This document shows, piece by piece, positions 1 to 8,302 of a stretch of 62,825 nucleotides of DNA. The stretch is from Crocinitomicaceae bacterium (lineage in GTDB: Bacteria > Bacteroidota > Bacteroidia > Flavobacteriales_D > Sanyastnellaceae): positions 18,735-81,559 of the forward strand of contig PACT01000012.1 in NCBI GenBank assembly GCA_002700285.1. Direction: 5' to 3'. Within the stretch, counting starts at the first letter, position 1; every line of letters starts with the position of its first letter. Position numbers and translations under genes: made by a program. Below the pieces are notes generated by a model. That model saw nothing but the letters and a program-made list of their open reading frames with translations, was not told where the DNA came from and searched no databases.

Positions 1-49
1 ATATACTTGTTTTGTTAAAAAAAAGACATGACATAGCAAGTCAATCCCT

Positions 50-64
50 TTGTCACGGTGACAA
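50..64. promoter_or_regulatory. Perfect 15-bp dyad, possible operator
   Basis: The sequence TTGTCAC-G-GTGACAA is a perfect 7-bp inverted repeat around one central base. It lies in the intergenic stretch about 130 bp before the first gene and about 85 bp upstream of its likely -7 box. Its shape fits a dimeric regulator site, but the regulator and the target are unknown. The target could be the gene at 193 or a gene left of the window. Confidence 0.35.
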
Positions 65-148
65 TCTAACCGAAAAGTAAGAAGATATGTAAAAGGTATT
101 CTTGATAACTTAAAATCAAAAAACAAATCAACTGGATAAAAATATCTT

Positions 149-156
149 TAGCTTTG
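149..156 (+). promoter_or_regulatory. Bacteroidetes-type -7 box (TAGCTTTG)
   Basis: This is an exact match to the TAnnTTTG consensus of Bacteroidetes housekeeping promoters. It lies 36 nt before the ATG at 193, which implies a leader of roughly 30 nt. I do not see a clear -33 TTTG at the usual spacing, so the call rests on the -7 box alone. Confidence 0.45.
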
Positions 157-192
157 TTTAGACTTAAATATTTTTTTTAACCAAATTATCTT

Positions 193-1533
193 ATGAAAAA
201 CAAATACTTTTCAATCCTATCCGTATGCTTTATGCTTTTTAGCATTCAAGCCTTCGCTCAACCTGCCAACGACATGTGTTCAGGAGCAATCGACATCGAT
301 GACCTCATTGGAAATGACATGGGCACTCTTCAAGAAGTTGGACCCTTTACAAATGTAGGGGCAACTGCTGAAGAAGGATTATCCGCCGATTTAATTGGCA
401 ACTGGTTTGATGCTGACCCCAATGGAATACAGCCGAGTGTAGATCAAACTGTATGGTTTCACTTCACGGGTGATGGCGGCACATATCAACTTAAGACTTT
501 AAGTTGTGACACTTATTTTTATGCCAATGACACCCAAATGGCGCTATATCACGGTGCATGTGACGACCTTACTTTCGTTGGTGCAAATGATGACCTGATG
601 GGATTCTGGAATGGTGACTGGGGATGGTACTATTCATTTCTTAATTTCAAAACTGAGGTGGGTGTTGACTATTGGCTCATGATAGATGGATTTAATTACA
701 ACGATGGTGACACATTCCAAGGTGTTGCTGATGGCGCTTTCTGTCTCTCGTCAATAAAATTGAATCCTTTGACAGATCACAATACTTGCACAGATGCACG
801 CCTACTGGATGATTTACTATCTGCTGCTACTGAAGAGAACCCTAGTCAAGTTGGACCTTTTGACAACACCCTGCTTGGGAGCAACATCATGCCTGACCCA
901 AATGCAGACAATGTTGGAATAGAATGCTGGGAGGATGGACCAACGGAAGACGGCTCTGTGTGGTTTAAATTCACCGGAAATGGAAATCCATACACAATTA
1001 CCCCCACGTTCTGTGGCGATGATGTCTTCGCTTACTTTTGGGGTTTTGATGCGCAAATGGCTATATATACCGGCGAATGCGGTGAATTAGTCCCTGTAGG
1101 ATGTAGCGAAGATGTCGATACAGATAATACGATGTATTGGCCTGAGATTGGATTAGACACTCAGGAGGGCGTCACTTACTATGTGAGATTAGATGGCTAT
1201 CATTGGACATCAAATGGTATGGAATGGAGTGCGCAAGGCGCATTTTGTCTTAGTGCTATGCTTGGAAATATAAATGGCATAAGTGACATTCAAGCACTCG
1301 ATGTTAATTTCTACCCTAACCCTTGTTACGGTGATATTACTCTTACCTGGGAAGGAGGTGATGATGTTGCTGACGTTATGGCATTCGACCAGCTTGGGAA
1401 AAAAGTTGGCGTATTTCTTAACGTAAGAAAAGGTCAGCGTATCAATCTTAATGTAAGTTCTGGAATGTATATTTTAAACATCAGAAGTGACAACCATACA
1501 GGATCAGTTACAGTGGACGTTTTAAGTGAATAG
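193..1533 (+). CDS. Secreted T9SS cargo protein with a duplicated domain
   Basis: The 446-aa protein starts with a clear signal peptide (about residues 1-22, ending AFAQ). It then has two tandem copies of a roughly 160-residue domain (about 26-190 and 198-355). Both copies share landmarks in the same order: WFHFTG/WFKFTG, TQMALY/AQMAIY, a GV-Y-(MI/RL)DG segment, and GAFCLS. The C-terminal 75 residues begin with FYPNP and contain a GMYILNI-type strand, the usual form of a type A T9SS sorting domain. The protein is therefore expected to be exported through the outer membrane and attached to, or released from, the surface. The repeated domain resembles jelly-roll, adhesion-like modules, but I cannot name it. 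It appears monocistronic and is followed by a strong terminator. Confidence 0.8.
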   Translation: MKNKYFSILSVCFMLFSIQAFAQPANDMCSGAIDIDDLIGNDMGTLQEVGPFTNVGATAEEGLSADLIGNWFDADPNGIQPSVDQTVWFHFTGDGGTYQLKTLSCDTYFYANDTQMALYHGACDDLTFVGANDDLMGFWNGDWGWYYSFLNFKTEVGVDYWLMIDGFNYNDGDTFQGVADGAFCLSSIKLNPLTDHNTCTDARLLDDLLSAATEENPSQVGPFDNTLLGSNIMPDPNADNVGIECWEDGPTEDGSVWFKFTGNGNPYTITPTFCGDDVFAYFWGFDAQMAIYTGECGELVPVGCSEDVDTDNTMYWPEIGLDTQEGVTYYVRLDGYHWTSNGMEWSAQGAFCLSAMLGNINGISDIQALDVNFYPNPCYGDITLTWEGGDDVADVMAFDQLGKKVGVFLNVRKGQRINLNVSSGMYILNIRSDNHTGSVTVDVLSE

Positions 1534-1554
1534 ACGTTTCGTCAACATATAAAC

Positions 1555-1586
1555 AAAAAGCCCTCCTAACTTAGGAGGGCTTTTTT
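1555..1586 (+). terminator. Intrinsic terminator
   Basis: A GC-rich perfect hairpin (AGCCCTCCTAA, one base, TTAGGAGGGCT) is flanked by A and T runs and starts 21 nt after the stop at 1533. The A-tract before and T-tract after make it potentially bidirectional, so it could also stop readthrough from the minus-strand operon ending at 1799. Confidence 0.9.
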
Positions 1587-1798
1587 ATTACAACATGATA
1601 ATATTGGCATATGAACATCAGTTCTTATAATAGGTGCAAATCCAAAACCTAACCACAATTATTTGCCCTTTACACATGTCTATTGTTAACTCGAATCTTG
1701 TTTGTAAGCAACTACCTTAGAATATGTTTTGATACAAGATGACAGAATAAAAGTCAAAGACACAATAAGTATAAATATCTAAGAATCTTAGTGATTAT

Positions 1799-2767
1799 TT
1801 ATCGTTCTATCGACTCAAACGTAAATGACCCTGTTTGTCCATTTTGGTCATAGAAGTCAAGAATTCTTAATAAATACTCTCTCCCTTCTTGTGTCTTAAT
1901 ACAATATATAATATCCTGATCTATCGTGTAGCTACCTTCATTAAGATTATAATACTTCCAATCATATCCAATTTCGTTCCAGTCAGAATTAAAAGAGATA
2001 TTAGACCAATCAGATATAAGCAAAGAGTCCCAAAGATCATATGTAGATTGATATACTTGAACTTGAGGTGATGGGGTTAGAATACCGGAAACTAGATACT
2101 GCGTTTCTTCATCTAAAATTTCTGTGTATTGAGTCAACCAAAGTTCCCATGTGCCTTGATCTGGCTCAATCTGTTTTTGTTCAAGTGTTAGGGCGCTGAA
2201 ATGTAGTCTGCTTCCACTTGGGTCCAAATCGATATTGATAAATTCTGATTCCGAAAGGTTTAAAGGTCCTATTTGAATTTCAAAAGGCGCTTCCCAGTCG
2301 GAAACTTCAGGAACATAAAATCTAGCGTACCCTAGGCTTTCGCCAGCCTCATTTCTTCCCAAGTCTAGGATATACAATCCGTTAGCTTGCAATGTTAGTG
2401 GAGGATCTTCTTGGTCTGCCCCTTGAGGTGGCGTGATGTTCCACTGTTGTGCTTCAAGGGTTGTTTCGTCAACAAAAGCTGAATAGTTTAAACCCATCAA
2501 AAGACTTGTCTTCATATACCTGCTTGAATTAAGTGACAGTATCGCGCTGTTATTTTTAAACTGAAGGGCAAAACACCAGTCCGTTTTCTGATTCGATGCA
2601 ACTATTTCATTACTTGATAAACTGTAATAAACTTGGGTGCTATAATCACTACCTATGCTCGGTGAATTTATCTCAAGATCGCCTGGAGGCAAGGGAGTAA
2701 TGGGCAGTTCTTTTTCTATACATCCGCAAAAAACAAGACTCGCTATGATCGTCACATATCGTTTCAT
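1799..2767 (-). CDS. HmuY-like lipoprotein, third gene of a TonB receptor operon
   Basis: The 322-aa protein has a lipoprotein-type N-terminus, with a short hydrophobic stretch ending F-C-G-C and Cys16 as likely lipid site. The following region (VYYSL, then a spaced W and LNSS) matches the HmuY-family pattern. It also visibly resembles the first gene of this operon, where YSL, VA, W and I/V-N-N/C residues recur in the same order. HmuY proteins bind haem and pass it to a TonB-dependent receptor. The gene lies 9 bp after the receptor gene, so co-transcription is very likely. Family assignment is from pattern only, and haem as ligand is inference. It lacks a T9SS sorting domain, unlike its paralogue at 4762-5991. 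Confidence 0.6.
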   Translation of the reverse strand: MKRYVTIIASLVFCGCIEKELPITPLPPGDLEINSPSIGSDYSTQVYYSLSSNEIVASNQKTDWCFALQFKNNSAILSLNSSRYMKTSLLMGLNYSAFVDETTLEAQQWNITPPQGADQEDPPLTLQANGLYILDLGRNEAGESLGYARFYVPEVSDWEAPFEIQIGPLNLSESEFINIDLDPSGSRLHFSALTLEQKQIEPDQGTWELWLTQYTEILDEETQYLVSGILTPSPQVQVYQSTYDLWDSLLISDWSNISFNSDWNEIGYDWKYYNLNEGSYTIDQDIIYCIKTQEGREYLLRILDFYDQNGQTGSFTFESIER

Positions 2768-2776
2768 TCTTCCAGT

Positions 2777-4762
2777 TTATAAAAGTATTGAGCAAGATAC
2801 TACATAGCTTCTTCCCCAAGCAACCCAATTGCTACCCCCTCCGTGAGCTGAGGAGGATTGAGCAGTGTTAATTGTGGTAACATTGAATAGGTTTTTTGCA
2901 CCAAACTGAATGCCGTATCTGCCTTGATTGCTCGTAAAAGAAACAGAGGTGTCAAGGATAGAGTAAGGAGTGGATTTGACTGATTCTACCTCTCCATTTC
3001 CATCATCAACAAATCTCTCTCGAGCCCCATTAAACTTATAGTTTGCATTGAGGTTTATGTTCTTAGTTATGTTATAAGAAACGTTACATGAAAGCTCTGG
3101 GGTATATGTGAAGTTGTTCGTGTCTTCGGATAAAAAAAGTATGTTTTTTCTACCTATAAAACTTATGCCCACTTCCGAGTAGACGTTCTTGTGCTTATGT
3201 GAAGCGCTCAATTCTAGACCCCTTGAGATAAAGCTGTAAAAGTTAACATATCTATATGTTCCATCCAGTTGATCTACCAAGCTGATTTGATCTCTTACAT
3301 TGTTGTAAAAAACGCGAACTGAAGCCTCGTTTTTTCTTGAAAACGAAGCTGAAGCTTGAAGGTAGTTCGATGTTTCCGGAATCAGGTTTTCGTTGCCAAA
3401 AATTTGGTGATTGAGGTCTACAAAAATAAAGTGAAGTTCTTTTAAAGTGGGAGATCTGAAGCCTTTTGCATATGAAAATCGATAGCGGAAATCCCCCAGC
3501 TTGAGAAGGGCGTTGTAGCTGGGTAAAAGGGGTGTTTTAAATGCCGAGTTGTATGCTTTGCGAAGCCCGAGTTGTTGCACAGTACTTTTTGACTGATACT
3601 CTAGTATTGAAAATGCAGCAAAATCTGACATTGACATTGTACTGTTGGCAATTCTTTTTCCTTTATATGAATCATGTGAAATATCCCAACCTATTCTTGC
3701 GGTAAGCCCTTCGAAAAACAGCACATTTCGCGTGCCTCTAGTCATGTAGTTTATGACTCGCGTGGTGTCTTGCATTTCTGCGCCTAAGAGGGTTCGCTGC
3801 AAGGTGGTTAGATCGGTATTAAAGGAGCTTTTGGTTCGGTTGTATCGTTGATAGGAGGCTAAAATATCCCACTTTAGCTCATTGTTTCCATACGATTTTA
3901 TATTCACCGAATGAATGAACCTTTGAGTGTCGTATTCGTCATCGAACGCACTCTCTCCGTATGGCGCTCTGGGGTACCCTTTGTTTTGTATGTTTTCCGA
4001 AAGAAGATCTACTCTAGGTATAATTAAAACGTTGTCCAAGATTATTTTTCCTGATGCAGAAGCCTGATTTTGAACCTTGGGATTCCATGTATTCACCCTT
4101 GCGCTGTCAGCGTAATAGTCTTCTATCCAATCCCAGTTTTTATCTGAAGAAGACCAACCATCAAAAGAGTTGTGACTCAGCTGAAGCTTTCCGCTAAATA
4201 TTCCTTTTCTGCCAGATAAACTCGCTGTTTGAGCATACACTCCCACAGATTCATAGCGCACCTTCGCCATTGCAGAAGCTTTGTCTTCCGAACTTCGTGA
4301 GGTTATTAAGTTAATGGTTCCCGCAAGAGAATTTGTTCCATACTCTACCGCTAAAGGACCCTCAACTATTTCTATCCTTTCATACTGATCGATTTGGATT
4401 TGGGTAAGGTCAATTTCACCGTTAAGTCGACCAACCAAGGGGACCCCATCAACCATAATCTTAAGGTTATTACCACCCATACCATTCATCGACAAGCCTC
4501 CACCAAGTATCGGGTCGTTAGAAATCCGGATGTTCAATTGCGTTCGAAGCAGATCACTTAGGTTGATGGCTGATGACTGATTTATCTGATCTGACCCTAT
4601 AACCTTTATTTTTCGTACGGCATTTTTTTTTGAAACTTCGTTTTTTTCCCCCGTCACTACAACTTCTTCAACTTCTACAAGTTGAATGTCTTCCTGAGCA
4701 AATCCGGAAGAAATTATAGAAATAGAGAGTGTTGTGGTTAGTAAAAAAAGCCGTGATAGCAT
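2777..4762 (-). CDS. TonB-dependent outer-membrane receptor (haem-receptor-like)
   Basis: The 661-aa protein has a signal peptide (ending GFAQ) and a TonB-box-like segment (VEEVVVTGEK). A plug domain spans roughly residues 30-155 (DGVPLVGR, VEGPLAVEYGTNSLAGTINLI), and a C-terminal beta-barrel ends in SCSILL. In haem receptors of the HmuR type, two boxes (FRAP and NPNL) flank ligand histidines. Here FRSP at about 435-438 and GNENL near 458 enclose His444 and His452. The start overlaps the upstream stop by one base (TAATG), indicating translational coupling. Both neighbours are HmuY-like, which supports a haem or porphyrin uptake role. The substrate is inferred, not shown. Confidence 0.8.
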   Translation of the reverse strand: MLSRLFLLTTTLSISIISSGFAQEDIQLVEVEEVVVTGEKNEVSKKNAVRKIKVIGSDQINQSSAINLSDLLRTQLNIRISNDPILGGGLSMNGMGGNNLKIMVDGVPLVGRLNGEIDLTQIQIDQYERIEIVEGPLAVEYGTNSLAGTINLITSRSSEDKASAMAKVRYESVGVYAQTASLSGRKGIFSGKLQLSHNSFDGWSSSDKNWDWIEDYYADSARVNTWNPKVQNQASASGKIILDNVLIIPRVDLLSENIQNKGYPRAPYGESAFDDEYDTQRFIHSVNIKSYGNNELKWDILASYQRYNRTKSSFNTDLTTLQRTLLGAEMQDTTRVINYMTRGTRNVLFFEGLTARIGWDISHDSYKGKRIANSTMSMSDFAAFSILEYQSKSTVQQLGLRKAYNSAFKTPLLPSYNALLKLGDFRYRFSYAKGFRSPTLKELHFIFVDLNHQIFGNENLIPETSNYLQASASFSRKNEASVRVFYNNVRDQISLVDQLDGTYRYVNFYSFISRGLELSASHKHKNVYSEVGISFIGRKNILFLSEDTNNFTYTPELSCNVSYNITKNINLNANYKFNGARERFVDDGNGEVESVKSTPYSILDTSVSFTSNQGRYGIQFGAKNLFNVTTINTAQSSSAHGGGSNWVAWGRSYVVSCSILL

Positions 4763-5991
4763 TATTGAATGATTAGTTTTTTGGCCATTCTATTTTTACC
4801 ATCCGTGCATTCAACAAAATACGCACCGCAAGGGATATCACTTACATCAATCATTGGATTTAATGAGGTCGGATTTGTTGTTTTAATTAACGATCCTGCA
4901 AGAGTACGTATCGCTATAGAAACATTGTTGTAGTTTGAAAGAGAAACCCTTACCTGAGAACCAAAAGTACTTGGGTTTGGATAGATTTCAAAAGCTAAAT
5001 CCTGGATTTGATTTATCGCAGAGGTGCTCTCTAACACTTTTCCAAGTTCCATATTTCCTGTTGACATACCTTCGAAATCTGTAAACACAACCCTCCAGAT
5101 GTTGCCCGGGATGTCAGAAACAAAGTAGCACCGATCATCTACCACAGAGTAACCTGAAGTCATTGAGTAAGCCTTCCAGTCGTGACCTATTGCGTTCGTC
5201 GAATCTGACAAAAGTTCAGGGTCATAGGATCCATCAGAGAAAGGGTCAAACAAACCATCTTTTTGGTGTGTATTGACGCCTGAATTCACAAGAATACCCG
5301 TCACACCATAATAAACACCGCCTCCAATGTTGTCCAAATATCTCATCGCAATAAAGTCCCACGCTTCAGATGGCTCGTAGTCTAGTGTTTCATGGTTCTG
5401 AAGGTTATAGTATGCACAAAGTTTTCCAGGGTAGTTGGATTTATCTATGGTGGACTCGATTTCCTCTGACCCGTCCATATTTGCGTACTTAAACGTATAT
5501 ACACCAGAAACAAGAGAAAGAATAGCTATTTTCTTATACTCGCCGTTGGGAAGTTCTAAGACATACATCCTGTCCGTGTTGACGGTATGTGTAATCATAT
5601 CGTAAATTCCCCATCCGAGGTCAAAGCTGTCTGAAGGGTCGTTTCCTTGGTTAAAAGCTCCTTGACTCCAGCTTGTGTGGTCATTCCTGTATGGATCTGT
5701 TGGCTCCCAACCCTCGATGCTTGCGTTGTCCCATTCTTCGAGAGCCCCAAAAGGGTAAAGCGTATGACCCATTCCGCAATTGATGTTGACGGTGCTTCCC
5801 ATGGGCCTGATATCAAAGGACAAGTCCCAACCAGCCATAGGTGCTTCTGCGACAAGGCCGTTTTCTAAACTGTAAAAAAGCATGTTTTCATAACCCGGAG
5901 CCATACTTAGTTGGTCGTACACAACGTCCTGGGCGTTTAAACATAAAGAAATAGAAAAGGCTGCAACAACTAGGGTATATAATCTGCTCAT
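4762..5991 (-). CDS. HmuY-like protein with T9SS sorting domain
   Basis: The 409-aa protein has a signal peptide ending LNAQ. The N-terminal third contains LFYSLENG, a spaced VA, and GWDLSFDIR, resembling HmuY-family proteins and the lipoprotein at 1799-2767. The last 75 residues (FEIYPNPS, then GAYFVEC and KKLIIQ) form a type A T9SS sorting domain. It is the first gene of the operon and is coupled to the TonB receptor by a one-base overlap. It is likely a surface-exposed or released binding protein that captures a ligand, possibly haem, before hand-off to the receptor. The central region (about 190-320) is not recognised. Confidence 0.6.
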   Translation of the reverse strand: MSRLYTLVVAAFSISLCLNAQDVVYDQLSMAPGYENMLFYSLENGLVAEAPMAGWDLSFDIRPMGSTVNINCGMGHTLYPFGALEEWDNASIEGWEPTDPYRNDHTSWSQGAFNQGNDPSDSFDLGWGIYDMITHTVNTDRMYVLELPNGEYKKIAILSLVSGVYTFKYANMDGSEEIESTIDKSNYPGKLCAYYNLQNHETLDYEPSEAWDFIAMRYLDNIGGGVYYGVTGILVNSGVNTHQKDGLFDPFSDGSYDPELLSDSTNAIGHDWKAYSMTSGYSVVDDRCYFVSDIPGNIWRVVFTDFEGMSTGNMELGKVLESTSAINQIQDLAFEIYPNPSTFGSQVRVSLSNYNNVSIAIRTLAGSLIKTTNPTSLNPMIDVSDIPCGAYFVECTDGKNRMAKKLIIQ

Positions 5992-6020
5992 GGTTAATAT
6001 TTTGTGTGTAAATAGATGCC

Positions 6021-6028
6021 CAAATTTA
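6021..6028 (-). promoter_or_regulatory. -7 box (TAAATTTG) for the HmuY/TonB operon
   Basis: On the minus strand this reads TAAATTTG, a perfect TAnnTTTG match, 29 nt upstream of the ATG at 5991. No convincing -33 element is seen. No obvious Fur-like palindrome was recognised next to it. Confidence 0.5.
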
Positions 6029-6097
6029 GCACTCGTAAAAATAAAAAAGCGTCATTTTTTCGTCATAAAAGCCCCTTAATTATTTAATAATATGACA

Positions 6098-6325
6098 TCA
6101 ATCATGATACAAAAAGAATTGAAAAAAAGTTGGTTTAGATTGTGTCTTTTGGTTTAAAGAGCAATTCTTCAGTGTTGTAAGGTGTTTAACGATGATTATA
6201 CCTGAAGTAGTCGAAAATTCCAAGTGTGAATAAAAGTCAAATGCCCCAAGATATTGATACATCTCGAGGCATTCTATTCCCACAGCCATATGGGCGTGCT
6301 TGAATGAGATCTTAAATCTCATCAT
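6098..6325 (-). CDS. Possible small protein, unrecognised
   Basis: This is a 75-codon ORF beginning ATGATG and lying wholly inside the large intergenic gap, so it does not shadow another gene. A perfect -7 box (minus-strand TAAATTTG, 6347-6340) lies 14 nt upstream of its start. The product has no signal peptide, membrane segment or motif I recognise, and its composition is unremarkable. It could be a real small gene, a remnant, or chance. Confidence 0.2.
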   Translation of the reverse strand: MMRFKISFKHAHMAVGIECLEMYQYLGAFDFYSHLEFSTTSGIIIVKHLTTLKNCSLNQKTQSKPTFFQFFLYHD

Positions 6326-6535
6326 AATATTTCATCCTTCAAATTTACAACATAGAAAAGGAATTGTGTAAATGAACATAGAATAGATTTATATTCCGAT
6401 ATATCTGTAGATTGATATAATTGTGAATTAGGTTTTAGGTATTATTGGCAAATATTTCTACGAGACAATTGTATATTGCACAAAATCGAAAAATTCGCTT
6501 TTCAGCCAGACAAGTAAGTGGAGAATATAGAAACA

Positions 6536-6922
6536 ATGGAGAAAGAGAAGTTCCAAATAGAATTCCCTATTAACAGCAGTAAAGGTGTGCTTTATAACTG
6601 TATGAGTACTCCTAGCGGATTGGCAGAATGGTTCTGCGATGATGTTAATATCAAAAAAGATGTCCATACCTTTCTTTGGGATGGAAGTGAAGAAGTCGCA
6701 AGACTTGTATCTAAGAAAAAAGACGAATTTGTGAAATTCAAATGGATCGAAGATGAAGAGAATGGAGACTCAAACTTCTTCGAGTTGAGAATCAAGGTTG
6801 ACGAGATGACTGGAGAGCGAGCGGTGATCATCACAGATTTTGCTGAAGAAGATGAGGTTGAGGATGCCAAAGAGCTCTGGATTGCTCAGTTAGAAAATTT
6901 AAGACGTGTCATTGGAGGGTGA
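6536..6922 (+). CDS. START-like domain protein (Bacteroidota family)
   Basis: From the ATG at 6536 the product is 128 aa, starting MEKEKFQIEFPI, the usual length and opening of a small START-like family confined to Bacteroidota. An upstream in-frame GTG at 6518 would add six residues and is less likely. The domain is related to the SRPBCC/AHSA1 ligand-binding fold: an N-terminal strand, then GLAEWF, WDGSEE and FKWIED, and a C-terminal helix with ELWIAQLENLRR. No biochemical function is established that I can name. It is transcribed convergently with trmN6. Confidence 0.8.
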   Translation: MEKEKFQIEFPINSSKGVLYNCMSTPSGLAEWFCDDVNIKKDVHTFLWDGSEEVARLVSKKKDEFVKFKWIEDEENGDSNFFELRIKVDEMTGERAVIITDFAEEDEVEDAKELWIAQLENLRRVIGG

Positions 6923-6947
6923 TTCAGTAGCCCCAAAGACACTATGT

Positions 6948-7706
6948 TTAAAGAAAAAACGCCTTCATTAAATCATTGTGCTGGGACGTAAAGTGACGAC
7001 CTTCCCCCTCTCCTGTTTCTAAGACAATGTTTGTGAGAATGAGAGAAGGGACATCTAGATTACCACTTATGTCTCTTTTAAATTCCACTAAAAACCTTAC
7101 AGGATTGTGCTGAGGCGTGGGGCGTATCATACATTTTCGAGTCACATGAAACTTCCACATTTTGGCAGCTGCCATTAAATCTGCTTCTCTTTCCACAGGC
7201 CAAACCAAACCAAATACCCCTTCCGCTCTCAACACCTTCTCCGCGCCTTCAAACAAATCTGAAATATTCAAATAATCATCATGCCGAGCAAGATTTCTGG
7301 CATGGAAAGGTGATTTGGGCTTGCCATTAAAAAAAGGGGGATTGCTCACCAACAAATCGAATGACGATTGGTTGTCACTTTCGGTCGCCCAGTCTTGAAA
7401 TGACGCTTCAACACACTTCATTCTTGAATCGAATGGGCTGTTTTCGAAATTCTCTCGTGATTGTTCTACAGCATGTGGTTCAAGCTCTACAGCTGTGACT
7501 TTAGACTCGGCGAACCGTTGTGCCAACATCAAAGCAACAACGCCAGAACCTGACCCCACGTCTACAATATTTAATGCCTTATCAGGAGATTGCGGCGAAG
7601 CCCAAGCACCTAAAAGCACTCCGTCAGTACCGATTTTCATGGCACATTTTTCATCCTTCACAGTGAAGCGCTGAAATTCCATTTTTCGGTTCTCAGATCT
7701 CCCCAT
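6948..7706 (-). CDS. tRNA1(Val) adenine-37 N6-methyltransferase (TrmN6/YfiC family)
   Basis: The 252-aa protein has the family hallmarks: FQRFTVKDEKCAMKIGTDG near the N-terminus, the SAM-binding VDVGSGSGVVALM motif, and the catalytic NPPFF motif of N6-adenine methyltransferases. E. coli TrmN6 methylates A37 of tRNA-Val. The start at 7706 overlaps the upstream stop (TAATG), favouring it, although an internal ATG at 7682 (MEFQRF) also fits family starts. It is the last gene of a thiolase / carbonic-anhydrase-like / trmN6 operon. Confidence 0.85.
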   Translation of the reverse strand: MGRSENRKMEFQRFTVKDEKCAMKIGTDGVLLGAWASPQSPDKALNIVDVGSGSGVVALMLAQRFAESKVTAVELEPHAVEQSRENFENSPFDSRMKCVEASFQDWATESDNQSSFDLLVSNPPFFNGKPKSPFHARNLARHDDYLNISDLFEGAEKVLRAEGVFGLVWPVEREADLMAAAKMWKFHVTRKCMIRPTPQHNPVRFLVEFKRDISGNLDVPSLILTNIVLETGEGEGRHFTSQHNDLMKAFFL

Positions 7707-8302
7707 TACCCCCCTTTACGCTTCATCCAAGTGTCGAAATCAGGGAAATCCTCAATCCTGTTAGTAGGAGCTTCTGACAAGGGCTCAACTTCCTTTGAAA
7801 TCTCATTCATTTCTGATGGAAGCTTCCTGTAAAGTTCAGTCCCCTCAACCTTATGAGTGTACATCTCATCGCTCACTTCCTTTATTCTGCGAGCTGGGTT
7901 ACCTACAATGAGGCTTCTCGGTTCAAAAACTTTGTTTGCTGGAACCAAACTCAGAGCGCCAACAAAAGATCCATCTCCAAGTACCACATCGTCCATAACA
8001 ACAGAGTTCATGCCGACGAGGACCTGCACTCCAAGTTCAGCACCGTGAATAACAGCACCATGGCCAACATGAGCTCCATCTTTAAGCACCACAGATTTTC
8101 CAGGGAACATATGCAAAGTACAATTCTCTTGCACATTGCATCCGTCGCCAACAATGACCTTACCCCAATCGCCACGAAGAACTGCGCCAGGGCCGATGTA
8201 GCAGTCCTTTCCTATTGTCACGTGTCCGAGAATCACAGCAGTTGGATGAATATATGAGGAAGGATGAATGACTGGAATCATTCCCTTAAAGGACATGATC
8301 AT
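7706..8302 (-). CDS. Gamma-carbonic-anhydrase-like hexapeptide protein (PaaY-like)
   Basis: The 198-aa protein is built of left-handed beta-helix hexapeptide repeats (IGKDCYIGPGAVLRGD, VGDGCNVQENCTLHMF, GAHVGHGAVIHG). The metal-binding histidines of gamma carbonic anhydrases are visible in H-M-F, H-V-G-H and H-G. The C-terminal tail (about 150-198) ends DTWMKRKGG. PaaY relatives act as thioesterases or carbonic-anhydrase-like proteins in phenylacetate catabolism. The ATGA overlap with the upstream thiolase supports co-translation and a related role, but no other paa gene is present. Confidence 0.75.
   Translation of the reverse strand: MIMSFKGMIPVIHPSSYIHPTAVILGHVTIGKDCYIGPGAVLRGDWGKVIVGDGCNVQENCTLHMFPGKSVVLKDGAHVGHGAVIHGAELGVQVLVGMNSVVMDDVVLGDGSFVGALSLVPANKVFEPRSLIVGNPARRIKEVSDEMYTHKVEGTELYRKLPSEMNEISKEVEPLSEAPTNRIEDFPDFDTWMKRKGG

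Larger units (their letters stand above)
5992..6535. other. 544-bp intergenic region
   Basis: This is the longest gene-poor stretch of the window. It contains the operon promoter box at 6021-6028 and a weak 75-codon minus-strand ORF (6098-6325) with its own upstream TAAATTTG box. An inverted repeat, ATGAGAT/ATCTCAT with a 5-nt loop, lies at 6304-6322. A TTGG (6445-6448) to TATATTGC (6472-6479) pair may be the promoter of the START-like gene. No RNA gene was recognised. Confidence 0.5.

Noticed and set aside
1779-1791. Small inverted repeat CTAAG-AAT-CTTAG after the HmuY-like lipoprotein gene
   Set aside because: A 5-bp AT-rich stem with a 3-nt loop and no clear U-tract is too weak to call a terminator. 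The strong hairpin at 1555-1586 may serve both directions.
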